64,000 nucleotides of DNA from Ignelater luminosus (lineage: Eukaryota > Arthropoda > Insecta > Coleoptera > Elateridae): positions 1 to 64,000 of the forward strand of contig VTPC01091033.1 of NCBI GenBank assembly GCA_011009095.1, in the 5' to 3' direction. Made by a program: the position numbers and the translations under genes. The stretch's first letter is position 1, and each line of letters starts with the position of its first letter. This document shows positions 1 to 10,536 of this stretch, piece by piece. The notes beneath the pieces were generated by a model, which ran no database searches, was not told where the DNA came from, and saw only the letters and a program-made list of their open reading frames with translations.

Positions 1-281
1 TGAAGATTTTCTTAAGCTTTTTGGAGAATTTTTCGTCATTTTCAGCAGACTTAAGTACTTATTTATCGGTTATTAATCGCAAAATGAGTACAAATCGATG
101 CATTACGTCCTCCTGTATTGCCCACTTGCGTCAAATCTAAATAGGAAGAAATCCTGATTTATCTAATTTCCCCATATCGTCTACGGTTTGTCCGAGAGAA
201 TCCGAAACTGCCGGAGTTTTGCCGACTTTGTACGTAGGTGATGTCCTTCTTAATGACTAGATTTATTTCTTTTGCATGCAG

Positions 282-342
282 AAACGCAGATCGGACCTTT
301 ACGAGTACGATTATCCTAAAGTAATTCGGAGGCAGAAATATG
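282..342 (+). CDS. internal coding exon A of an unidentified spliced gene
   Basis: The segment follows a pyrimidine-rich tract ending in TTTTGCATGCAG and ends at ATG|GTAAGT, a near-consensus donor. It is open for 20 codons plus one base, reading KRRSDLYEYDYPK then VIRRQKY. The residue mix is basic and tyrosine-rich, as in a cytoplasmic tail next to a membrane segment, but that is only an impression. It leaves a phase-1 junction (a lone G). The next compatible acceptor with a good open frame that I found is at 37752/37753. Bases 1-281 upstream look intronic, with stops in all frames. I do not recognise the protein family. Seen directly: splice signals and open frame. Inferred: that it is a real exon. 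Confidence 0.6.
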
Positions 343-1779
343 GTAAGTCAGTAGACGTTTTGCAAAAAACCTCTGCACTTTCGATTATTCTACATGTGAG
401 CTATAAATGGAAAAAATTCAGTGGGAGATAGCTAGACAGTAGCTAATCCTCGCCCCACTCTTTAAAACTTAAATCTGCTCCAGATGCAATTATACCAAAC
501 AGCCTACTCCCAATATCGAAACATACCCCACCCCCCGTCTGTCACTCCTGCGCATCAATTTTGCTTAATTTCTTAATATTTTGTACTTATGGTCTGTCGG
601 CTAATTCGGTCTTTTACCAAGGAGTAGCATGTTGCCGTCGCGGTTGTTCTTATTATTACACTAAAGACACGTATTAGTATCGTTGCTCGTATTTGAATTT
701 TGCCTGTCACTTATAATACTCAGAACTGTAGCTTGTTGGCCGGAACTTATTAATCTCGCCATATAGCAAGTTTTCTAAACAAAAAACGGGCTATAATTCA
801 AGTACGCGTTAACCGATTTCGACCGAACTCGGAGTGCAGACAATCTTTGATTGTCACACGACCAAGATCTATTGTGGTCTTAGTTCAGAACTGGAAGCCG
901 TGTAATTTCAGATCCACCTACAAAGAATTCAAGTTCAGTACCACTTCAAACGAAATAGAAATGCCGTTTGTTGTTCCGATTTGTATTTCTTTACCTACGT
1001 CTGCGGCCGTTCGAATGGATCTTCCACTTCTTCCGGTTCGATTACTAAAGGTCACAAGAGGTATATAACCACCGCCAGTTTCTAGATCCGAAATTATAAA
1101 ACAGGGCGGGTCAGCCGATCAAAGCACCATTGCACAATCAAAAAAGAAAGTCCGGCCCAAATCAAAGAAACCCTGAATTTCCCCGAAAAACCGTTCACTA
1201 AAACGGTCCGGATGATTAGAGCAACAAAATGTTCTAGAATGGTGCTCCGGAAATGACTTTTTGTCCACTCTCCTCCAAAAAACACGACTCTTTTGACCAA
1301 CTTCATTTTATTGAATTTAATTTAAAAACCGAAGGCCATTTTGAGCTGAAACTTCTTTAGAACGACAAAATAAAATTCGGATTGCGCTAGTAAAACAGTG
1401 TTGATACCGTCGGATGCGTCCTCGAACGAGGCACAATGAAACTTCAAATGCAACTTTTTCCTACAAAGTCAAAAACAGAAAAACCACAAAAAAAGCAAAA
1501 GTACGACCCTCAGTGTCCTAGAGAACATTCTGTGTACAAATCTCCAAATCTTCAAAAAGGGTCTTCAAAATGGAGGTAAGAGATTTCGTTCAGTTCCACC
1601 TGACAGTGTTAAAAATGGTTTGGAACGCAATAAGGGTTGTGTAGCGAGCTCTAAAGGACTATCGAAAACAAAAGAGGAAGCCTTCGAACCCCAGGCTTGT
1701 TATTCATGTAAAATGAAAACACTTGAAAAGGTTTTAAGACATCCCCTGCAGCTCTAATTCAATGTATTTTGTTTACAGC

Positions 1780-2150
1780 TTTTGCCAGTAAATAAAACTG
1801 CAGTAAAGCCGTCAGTTACAAGGTTCTTCAGAATAATCAAAATCACGATAAAGTGGAAAATATTCTTGAGTTAGTAGAACTTTCTTAACTGGATGTTCCA
1901 CAGACAAGAAGGATCCGTACATTACATAAAGAGGGCCTTACTTCGCTATCACTTACGTCTCTGGCATCTACAACCAGTAGACTAACTATGTTAGGCGTCT
2001 AGACTGATCTTGACGGTAAAAAAAATGCTAATCACAAATCAGTTTTGTACATGCTTTTTACAGATGAAACTAATTTTGCCAGTGGTGGCATCAATAACAT
2101 TCGTAATTGGCAGTTACAAATGTGTGGTGTGATACGTTACCAGCTATACA
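1780..2150 (+). pseudogene. Tc1/mariner-type transposase fragment
   Basis: A decayed reading runs through stops and frame changes. Recognisable pieces are LDVPQTRRIRTLHKEGL, the end of the DNA-binding region, and FTDETNFASGGINN, the block holding the first catalytic Asp (codon about 2063-2065). It is followed by a CGVI piece. FTDE-x-x-F is the usual first-Asp motif of this superfamily. The rest of the catalytic domain is absent, and the fragment is followed within about 75 bp by a separate short inverted-repeat element. It is a fossil with no function. Confidence 0.55.
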
Positions 2151-2225
2151 TGTAAACAGTGTGTTGACCCACTGTGTCCTTAGTTTTTATTACATTTTTA
2201 TAGAATTCAATTATTGTCTAATATA

Positions 2226-2846
2226 CAGGGTGTTTTTAAACTACATGGAACGAAGACAAAGACGAAAGACAAATAGAAAGGAAACCTACATACATAAAAC
2301 TTTTTTCGGAAACGCTTCGCGGTGGAACTATGCCGCAGCAGGCAGCTTTTGTTTTAAATAATTCCGCAACAGTTAGTGCTGCGGTAACAAAATTTGGTAT
2401 CCATGTACTTCTTATCAAGGCCTTTATTTGCACTTAATTTCTAGAAACTGATTTTGTTGAGTCAGAACTTTCTTCTCTACATAACTGTCTGATATCTAAT
2501 GCAGCTATTACACAGCTTGTTTCTCTAGGAAAGAATTGTCATAAACACGCAGATTTACTGAAAAACCTCCAAAAACCATTAGGGATTCAGATACATTTTA
2601 GTATACCAATTTAGAGGTTTCGAGACAGTTTTGACAAATTGAGTGCATACAAAAGCCTTGATAAGTAGTGCATACATACAAATTTCTTTACTGTACTACA
2701 AATTATTAAGAAGTTATTAAAAAGAACTTTGCATTTCTTAGCAAGACTTTAGCGTTTTCAGAAAAAGATTTATCTAAGTTGTCTTCTTCTCTTTCGCTGT
2801 AGAATGACGTCTTTATAACTGTTCCAAGCAATTTAAAAACACCCTG
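2226..2846. mobile_element. short non-autonomous inverted-repeat element (MITE-like, 621 bp)
   Basis: The element begins CAGGGTGTTTTTAAA and ends with the exact inverse TTTAAAAACACCCTG, a 15-bp perfect terminal inverted repeat. It is flanked on both sides by TA (2224-2225 and 2847-2848), the target duplication of Tc1/mariner elements. No transposase is encoded inside; open frames are short. The CAGGGTGTTT end is common among insect mariner-related elements and recurs as solo ends elsewhere in this window. Confidence 0.7.
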
Positions 2847-3156
2847 TATAATATTAGTTAAAAGACATAGAGAACGCCTCTCTCTTTTCTGGCTTCAGCC
2901 CGGATCTCCTTCCGGTCGCCGCAGCTTCGCAACTTTCGAAAAACCAACGACGCACATCTCCGTCTTCCAACGAGCCTTACGGAGCTGCACGGAAACGGAC
3001 GAGCGCTTATAGTGTTTCATTCGGATTCAAGGAACGCAATTGTGACGAGTGGTGCGTCTGAATGTTTTTCGGTTTTGCTTTTCGTGACTTTTCAGTTTTT
3101 TGATGGGAAGGTTCGGGGCGATTATGTTTTATTTATTTCTTTTTGTTTTAAAAAAA

Positions 3157-3210
3157 GATAGATAGATAAGGAGATGGAGAGAGAGGGAGAGAGAGAGAGA
3201 GAGTGAGAGA
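3157..3210. repeat. GATA/GA-rich simple repeat
   Basis: A short run of GATA units passes into GAGA-type dinucleotide repeat with interruptions. It lies just upstream of the 122-bp tandem repeats. Confidence 0.8.
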
Positions 3211-3339
3211 ACATAAGCGTATCTTCCGAATGGATCATCGCATCCATCAACTTCGGATTTTTTCGTTCCCGAATGGCACACGACAGGAGGCCGCTTCAAA
3301 CTATCCGGTCATTGTCGTCGATCGTCTTCTGTTTTTTGA

Positions 3340-3612
3340 TATGGCGGATACTCCATACCTCAGGAACGGGTGGTCCTGTCGAGATGGGCTTTTGATTGTC
3401 AGGTGTGGTAGCGGAATGGTTTTAAGTGATCCAGGCACCACCGGCCGTCTTTTGTTTTTTTGACAGGTGTACCATCACATCTCTGAAACGGCTGGTCCTA
3501 TCGTGTTGGAACTTTGATTACTAGATACGGTGGGAAAGTGGCTTTCAGAAGATGCGGAACAGACCGACTGTTCTTTGTTTTTTTGTCGGATATCCTGTAT
3601 ATCAGAAACTTA
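3340..3612. repeat. tandem repeat of about 122 bp, about 2.2 units
   Basis: The phrase CTCAGGAACGG / CTCTGAAACGG / ATCAGAAACTT recurs at about 3360, 3481 and 3600, spacing 120-122 bp. Each is followed by a 'ggtcctatcg' stretch and preceded by a T-rich run (TTTGTTTTTTTG). The same repeat type occurs on the same strand at 29490-29800. An open frame crosses the block (3203-3463) but is explained by the repeat and is not counted as a gene. Confidence 0.6.
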
Positions 3613-5825
3613 ACGATCTGTAATACACCAATTTTGTTTCGTTTGCGCCAGCTCTAGTCATTTATAATAATACACCTAATGTAACACCCAAGGAGGCCAA
3701 TGAGGATAGAACAATTTCTCTGATTACCTAAGAAAGCAAGACGCTTTTAAAAGAAGCATAATGCAAGATGCCAATTTCGATTAGCAACAAAAAAAATGAA
3801 GAAAAACTAGAAATAAAGAAACGACTTTCTTTCCAGTAACATCAGATTCTTCCATAATGCAACTGCAATTACTTACAAGTAAAAATCTGCTTTATTTTTG
3901 CTATCTGTCCTGACTAAAAAGACGTTATCCATATCAACTGTATTTTCCCTCCCGTTCATACTCTCATATAATTCTTTATAAATTCTGAAATATTCATTTC
4001 GTTTTCTTTTCACCACATCAATACCAACAAGTAGTGTAGTCAAACGACATACATTTCCGAAACAAATGCCTCACTATTGCCTGATTAATAAATATGTTAG
4101 TTTCGAAGGTTATTTCGCAAAAAAGGAAAAAACAGAAGATAACAATAGAAACATATGAACTTTAATATTACATACTTCAACCGCCAGACGTAGAAAAACA
4201 AAACAATTCGAAAAGAAATAAGACAGAAACCGTCTTGTTTACTATTTGTTCATAAAATTAATTTAGAGGGAGAACCTTGGAAATCAAAAAAGCGCAAACT
4301 ACTTTATTTAAATTAATGCTACTTATCAATATAAAGAAACAAAATAAAAATATCTAAAAATAAAGGCAGGACAAATCCACAAACCGAATGTTCCAGAACA
4401 AAATTGAATCGTAAGTTTTTATTGCATGCTATAGTTCAAAGTGGGGATTTCTAAAAATCGCACAAAATACCGGAATAAATCTTTTTAACGACCGCTAATA
4501 TTGTCAGGTCGCAGTCTTCGGAGATCATGATGACTGCGAAAACTTTTTAACGGCGAAAATTCTAACGATATAGATTTAATTCTGTCATGAAAAAGGGACA
4601 CATAGTGAAGTAGAATCTTGGCAATGCACAAGTCATGTAAACTTATCCTCTTATCTACCTAAAGCGGTTTGCCCACATTAGGAGAAGATCTCATGGGCTT
4701 ACTTGCACTTTACAATGCAGCTGATTGCGGCTCCCGCTGCTTACTTAGTGGCGAATACGGGTTTAGGTGATCGCAGTTCCGCAAGCTTTGCTGCTCCTCT
4801 TACTGACTATTACCACTAAAGGTGGTAGTTGTGCTGTACGGGATAATAATGCATTATTAGTTGAATTAACTAGACTAGAGATAATAGACCATTTAGGCAA
4901 CAAGGAGATGTCTGAGAATCGGTATTACACAGGCAACCTCCTCGAATTTATGGAACTGCTGAAAACTTTACAATGTTAGAATCATTAATGAAATTACCGC
5001 AGAAATTCTCTTTAACTTAACTGTAATGAAAGTCATCGAAATTCATGGACCATCGTAAAATTTTATGAGGAGAATTCAAATTAATACTATCCTGCTGCCT
5101 ATTCGAAATTTAATCGAAAACGTTAAGAAAAAAATTGCAAATCGTCAATCTCGAGACAAATTCTCTTTTAGAAGCAATTTTAAATTAAAGCTAGATGTTT
5201 TGTAAGAAGAAATTATCAAACTTTAGAAATTAGCAAAAGAAAATATTTAAATTACCTGAATTTTCATTACCGTCCATTACTGGTAAGCACAATTAGGTTC
5301 ATAATGGCAGAATCTTACCTGAAACAAAAGAAAACAACTAATTAATAAGGAATAAAGAAATGTTACACTCAAGCAACAAAAAAAAACGTGATTATTGCAT
5401 TTAATATAAAATTATTAATTATTCGAGTTCACACGGATGACGTCCAAGTAATTTCCCGCATTGCTACGTTGGTATTATTTCGAGAAAAGTCATCACGCTG
5501 ACGTACGCTCACGGTAATGATCCTCTAGACGAGCATTCCCTAATCTGTGAGACACTTATGCTCTATAAAGGCAAAAGTGATCCTCAAGTTTTTATATTAA
5601 TAGAAGCGTGAAGAATACAAAATTTATTGAAATAAAAATGAAAAAAGACTGCAATTCAAAATATACAGTATAGTCTAAAAATGTAATTTGAATAAAAAAA
5701 ACTTAATTTAGACAGAAAACTTGAAAACTATCTAAATCATCACTCTGCTGCCAAGCAAGTAAGTTCTTGCGAGACCTATAAAATTCGAGTTGATGGGAGT
5801 TCAGATCTAACCAAAACAAATCATA
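3613..5825. other. AT-rich non-coding stretch
   Basis: I see no gene here. Open frames are short and without motif, including the one at 4767-4979. No terminal repeats or arrays were recognised. Confidence 0.6.
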
Positions 5826-5827
5826 TA

Positions 5828-6120
5828 CAGTGTGTCCGAAAAGTATGGAATATCCTATATATCTCAGTAAATATGCATTTTATGGAAAAATGTTTCCTAT
5901 AAAAGTTGTTTAGTGTTTAGTTTTACATTACAGGGCATTACCAAATAACTAGTTTTTGAAAAAACAAAAGCGCAACGAATAATGCTTCAATTTTTTTTAA
6001 TGGGAAGGTATCCCTTTATTGTACTCATTTGATAGAGAATGTTTTTCTCTTTTCAATGATGTAAAACTTTGATATACTTGCATAAGTAAATTTTGATTAA
6101 AACGCAAACAATTGTTTGAA
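5828..6120. repeat. left terminal inverted repeat, 293 bp
   Basis: This pairs with 7498-7788 almost end to end, with scattered substitutions and small indels such as a different A-run near 5960. It ends at AACGCAAACAATTGTTTGAA. Confidence 0.9.
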
Positions 6121-6356
6121 TAACGCTTAAAAGTTTATTTATTCATCTCTTACGTTTCCAGACGCGATCTTTTAAATTTTCAATATCATCTAGTCACATT
6201 ATGGTCGGTGTGATACACTTTTGTTTGTTGCAGCAATTGAATGCGTCGTAGAAGTGTCAATTAATAACCTAACTGAAGCAAAAAGTTATTTGTTTAACTA
6301 ATTTAAGCATTTTGATTAACGTGAGGATAAACAAAGTTACAAAAATACGACTTGCT

Positions 6357-7437
6357 ATGGATCATTTATCAGAAAAACATCGTTTCGAAATTTTAATGAC
6401 GCTGGAGAGAGAAGGAGAACACAGGAGGAAGTTTTCAATTTGTTTAATAACGTGCGCCCCGAATACCATATTTCTCAGTCTACTGTAAGTAAAATTTTGC
6501 ATAAATTTCATGAGACGGGTTCTGTCAAAGATCGTTCAAAAACGGGCAGACCTAAAGCTCTAATTAATGAACAACGTGAGAATATAATGTTGGCTGTCGT
6601 AGAAAATCCACATGTTTCTGTTCGACAAATTGCTCGTGAACATAATTTGAAGAAATCCACTGCACACGAAGTTCTAAGAAAGGAGAAGTGGCATCCGTAT
6701 AAACCTTGTATAGTTCAAGAATCAGTAGAAGATGATTTAGATCGAAGGTTGCAATTTTGCGAAGAAATAACACATAGGCTTCAGAAAAATGCAAATTTTC
6801 ATTAAAATATTCTCTTCACTGATGAGGCAACGTTTTGTTTGAATAGTACCATTAACAAACAAAACACGCGTTACTGGTCTTCGCTAAATCCTAGCTGGTA
6901 TGTACTAGAAGGGCACCTCCAATATCAGCAGAAAGTCAATATCTGGGCAGGAATCATTCGAACCCTAATTTTGAGACCTTTTTTTACAGAACATAATTTA
7001 ACAGCGGATGCTTATCTAGATTTTTTAAGATTTGACTTAGTTCCTGCTTTAGCTGTTCTATTTCCTAATGAACTAGATCTAGATGTACTCCATAACAGAA
7101 TATGGCTGCAACAAGACGGGGCTCCTCCTCATTTCGGAATTAATGTCCGACAGTTTCTTGATAATACTTTCCCTTATCGATGGATAGGCAGAAGAGGTGC
7201 AGTAGAATGGCCAGCTCGTTCGCCGGATTTTACTCCACTTGATTTTTTCTGTGGGGCCATTTCAAAAATAAGATTTATGTCGATATGCCTAAAGATATTT
7301 AAACTCTAAAAGACCGTATTGGAACAGAGATTAGAGCTATCACACCAGAAACGATTCAAAATGCAGTAAACGAATTTGAAAGACGACTTTATCATTGCCA
7401 AGCTGTAAATGGTGCACACTTTGAACACCTTCTATGA
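6357..7437 (+). pseudogene. mariner-like transposase, broken
   Basis: In order the reading shows an N-terminal helix-turn-helix (MDHLSEKHRFEIL, then SQSTVSKILHKFHETGS), a GRPK hinge, a second HTH (VRQIAREHNLKKSTAHEVL) and a catalytic domain with FTDEATF (Asp codon 6821-6823), WLQQDGAPPH (7115-7117) and WPARSPDFTPLDFF (7226-7228). Spacing is 97 and 36 residues between the acidic residues. Damage: a frameshift near 6415-6422, a TAA at 6803-6805 in the main frame, loss of a T in the run near 7240-7246, and a TAA near 7303-7305 in the frame used downstream. The C-terminus ends FEHLL at a TGA (7435-7437). All three Asp codons survive, but no protein longer than about 170 residues could be made. 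Confidence 0.88.
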
Positions 7438-7497
7438 ACTGTAGAGTGTAATTATACAAAATTTTCAATTCGTAACATGTGAATATTGAAATAAACT

Positions 7498-7788
7498 TTC
7501 AAACAATTTTTTGCGTTTTAATCAAAATTTACTTATGCAAGTGTATCAAAGTTTTACATCATTGAAAAGAGAAAAACATTCTCTATCAAATGAGTACAAT
7601 AAAAGGATACCTTCCCATTAAAAAAAATGAAGCATTATTCGTTGTGCTTTTGTTTTTTTTTAAAATAGTTATTTGGTATTGTCTTGAATGTAAAACTAAG
7701 CACTAAACAACTTTTATAGGAAACATTTTTCCATAAAATGCATATTTACTGAGCTATATAGGATATTTCATACTTTTAGAACACACTG
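7498..7788. repeat. right terminal inverted repeat, 291 bp
   Basis: Inverse complement of 5828-6120, beginning TTCAAACAATTTTTTGCG and ending in AACACACTG before the TA duplication. Confidence 0.9.
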
Positions 7789-7790
7789 TA

Positions 7791-8464
7791 TAAGCTTGTT
7801 AAGGCAATTTTTATCAGAAGAGTTTTCTTTTTCTAAACTTCTAGAGCAAATGTCTGCACTTGCCATCCATTATGAATTACTTAGAAAATAAACTTCATCG
7901 ATTGGTTGTTTTTCAGGCATCTTTTATCAGGGAGAAATTTTTCCTAGCCTCTAAGACAATAGATGTTATAGCAATTTGTTCCTGGCGCGTACAGGCTAAA
8001 CTCATCTACTCCTACAAAACTTTCGTTCGCTTTATCTGCACCAGACCTGTGCAATCCCATGCTGTGACTAGATCGCGAGCTGTTCAAGACTTCTCCGACA
8101 TATGTCTGCATAGAACTCTTGTAAGCTGGTTTTGTAAAGTGACAGGTCGGGACGAATAGTGTGGATATCTTCAATCTTTTAAAACTCCTTAGAAACCCTT
8201 TACACAAAAAAAAAACAAAACTAAACCTGGAAACCATCGTCCACGTGCTCTTAGACACAGGTCTCCTCAATAAACTTCTGGCTTAGATCAAATGCTGAAA
8301 ATCAGATTGTTCCTCCCACCCAATATAATAAAGTTCTACTGGCAACCTCAATTTATTTTTTTGGTGCGTTTTTAGATATAGTTACATATCGTGATGAAGT
8401 GGCACGGGTTTTCTTTCAAATCTTGCAGTTTTTACTTACCATCGAGTTTCAAGCTCCATTAAGC
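7791..8464. other. stretch without recognised gene
   Basis: Two overlapping open frames on opposite strands (7860-8159 and 7944-8270) have no motif I can name, and neither has splice signals that would make it convincing. I see nothing else here. Confidence 0.5.
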
Positions 8465-9200
8465 TGCTTAATAGAACTAAAAATACGATCAGGATCAATA
8501 TGTGCCACCTCCGGTGGCCCAAGGTCGCGCTTTACTGCGAGTTTACCTTCTTAATAGTGTTAGAGATACGGCCATGAGTCAGAATCTGCTAACTCCGAAG
8601 CCCAAGTCCAAGGTCGGACTTCACCTTCTATTTACCTTTTTGGGATCGACATATGCCATCCCTGTTGGGCCAAAATTCGATTTTTTCTTTCATTAATCTT
8701 TTTAACAGAAGTGAAGATCAATCGTGGTCAGATGTGCCACTTCCGGTGGCCCAAGGTAGGGCTCTGCTGTAAGCTAACCTTATTAATACGGCTACAGATA
8801 CCATCATTTGTGTCAAACGACCAAAGTCGAGCTTCGCCTTCCATTAACATTCTTAATAGAGCTGCAAGCACAATTAAGAATTTAGATGTGCCGCCTGCAG
8901 CGGCGCAAGATTGTGTTTCGCCTTCCTTTAACCTTGTTAATATAGCTAAAGATACGATTATGGGTCGGGATGTGCCATATCCAGGACCCAACAGTTCGGT
9001 TTCGCCCTCTATTAAACCTTCTTAATACAGTTAAGGGTGCTATCATGTTCAGGATGCGTAACTTCCGGTGGTGTGTCATACATTTACATTTTCAGTATCA
9101 GAATGAGGCATCCCCATTGGTCCACGCTCCTTTAACCTCCTTAATAGAAGTAAACATAAATCATGGTCAGAATGCGCTACCTCCGATGACTTGTGATCTT
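8465..9200. repeat. diverged tandem repeats of about 70-85 bp
   Basis: A unit containing ATGTGCCACCTCCGGTGGC, a 'ttcgccttc' phrase and TTAATAGAG recurs. The ATGTGCC-like anchor falls near 8500, 8584, 8652, 8732, 8808, 8885, 8970, 9054 and 9172. Spacing is mostly 76-85 bp. The CCACCTCCGGTGG core is itself a near palindrome. The open frames on both strands here arise from the periodicity. Confidence 0.6.
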
Positions 9201-9432
9201 TTCACAGGAGAGAAATTTTTAGCTACGCCAGGATTTCTAGATTGCTGGACATCAAGGTTTGTTTTTGGTCTCACTCTGCTAACACGTGCAAATTTTTATA
9301 GTCTCTTTCATTAGCCATTTAGCATTTAATAATTCATGCAACTTCATTCTTTTAAAATATCAAAACTATGTAGTTTGAGGAATATTTGCAATACCATCCT
9401 ATGCTGCAGTTTCTTGTTATAATTTCAACATA

Positions 9433-10536
9433 CAACGTCGGTACAAAAAGTATCGGGACTGATTTTGTTCTAGCGAAGAGGAAGGGATGCATGGTGGCCT
9501 CCCTGGGGAGAAACGTTGCTGAGGAATTCCAGGTATACGACGCGACCCGGTTCGGTTGCCTCTGAGTCTTTGCAGGATGTGGATCGCGCCCGGAGTGAGC
9601 ATTGTTTTGTTGTGTCGTCAGGAATCACGATGCACCGCACGATTGAACAGCGGATACGATCAAGGTTTGCGTGAAACTGAACAAATTCGATGCTAAGACT
9701 CTTGCCATGATACGTAAAGCCTACAAGGAGAATAGCATGTCAAAAACTCGAGTTTTCGAGTGCACAAGAAATTTAAAGAAGGGAGGACGCCAAGGACGAG
9801 TAACGTGCAGAACGTCCGTCAACAAGCCAAAGTGAGGAAAATTTGGACCTGATCGATGTGTGAGTGTAAAAATGATTGCGGAACAGTTAAATTTACGGAA
9901 ATCCAGTGTGTATTCAACTATGTGGGAAGATTTAAAAATGAGGAAGGGCTATGCTAAATTGGTTTCAAAGGTTTTGTCCGAAAAACAGAAGGAAACCTGC
10001 GTGTAGTTTGTCATGAACTGTTGGAACGTGTGAGTCAAATTTCTTGAACAATGTGATAACCGGTGATGAAACATGGATGTTCGAGTAGGTTCCAGAGACG
10101 AAACAACAAAGCGCAGAGTGGTACACCAGCACCTTTCCTCGTCCAAATGAGCAAATCAAAAGTGAAATAAATGGGCATCGTCTTCTTTAATTCAAAGGGA
10201 GTTTGTACCCGCTGGACAAACAATGAACGGTCAATTTTACGTGAAAGTACTCGAGCAGTTGAAGTCCGACGAGTTTCTGGGGAAGCATAACGTGGCAACA
10301 CTGCCTTAGCCTCCCTCCAGTCCAGACCTGCTACCTCCCCCCCCCCAGATTTCTTTCTCCTCCCTCGGATGAAACAAAGCCTAAAAGGACACCATTATTG
10401 GGCGATGGAAAGGGTGCAAGCGGCTTCGGCGCAATGCCTGAAAGAGATTGCAGACTTCCAGAGGGCGTACCATGCGTGGTAGAAGCGCTGGCAACAGTGT
10501 ACTGACGCAGAAAGATGTAATTTTGAGAAATTTTAA
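9433..10536 (+). mobile_element. mariner element, internally deleted and decayed
   Basis: The left end includes GGTACAAAAAGTATCGGGAC, typical of a mariner terminal repeat, about 200 bp before the transposase start. I could not find the matching right end after the stop at 10534-10536, so the right boundary given is the end of coding homology. It is a different, older lineage from the element at 5828-7788. Confidence 0.7.
9630..10536 (+). pseudogene. mariner (D34D-type) transposase remnant lacking the second catalytic Asp
   Basis: Starts at MHRTIEQRI. The N-terminal domain reads VKLNKFDAKTLAMIRKAY, then MIAEQLNLRKSSVY. The first Asp block is ITGDETWMFEY (Asp codon 10065-10067). Further pieces are QFYVKVLEQLK, then directly FLGKHNVATLP and SPDL (Asp 10325-10327), DFFLLPRMKQSLKGHHYW, and a C-terminus DFQRAYHAW ending NFEKF. 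The block that should hold the second catalytic Asp (the usual HDNA motif) is missing between about 10262 and 10277, so part of the catalytic core is deleted. There are several stops and frameshifts, and a run of 10 C at 10337-10346 in the SPD region. Confidence 0.8.

Larger units (their letters stand above)
5828..7788 (+). mobile_element. mariner-like DNA transposon, full length but inactive
   Basis: This 1961-bp element has both ends intact, starts CAGTGTGTCC and ends AGAACACACTG, and is flanked by TA at 5826-5827 and 7789-7790. The terminal inverted repeats are unusually long (about 290 bp each) and the interior carries one transposase gene broken by frameshifts and stops. The relation of the second and third catalytic Asp (36 residues between) sets it apart from classical D34D mariners and fits the Tc1/mariner lineages whose proteins read WIGRRG...WPARSPD. 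Copy ends still match well, so insertion is fairly recent relative to the other remnants. Confidence 0.9.
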
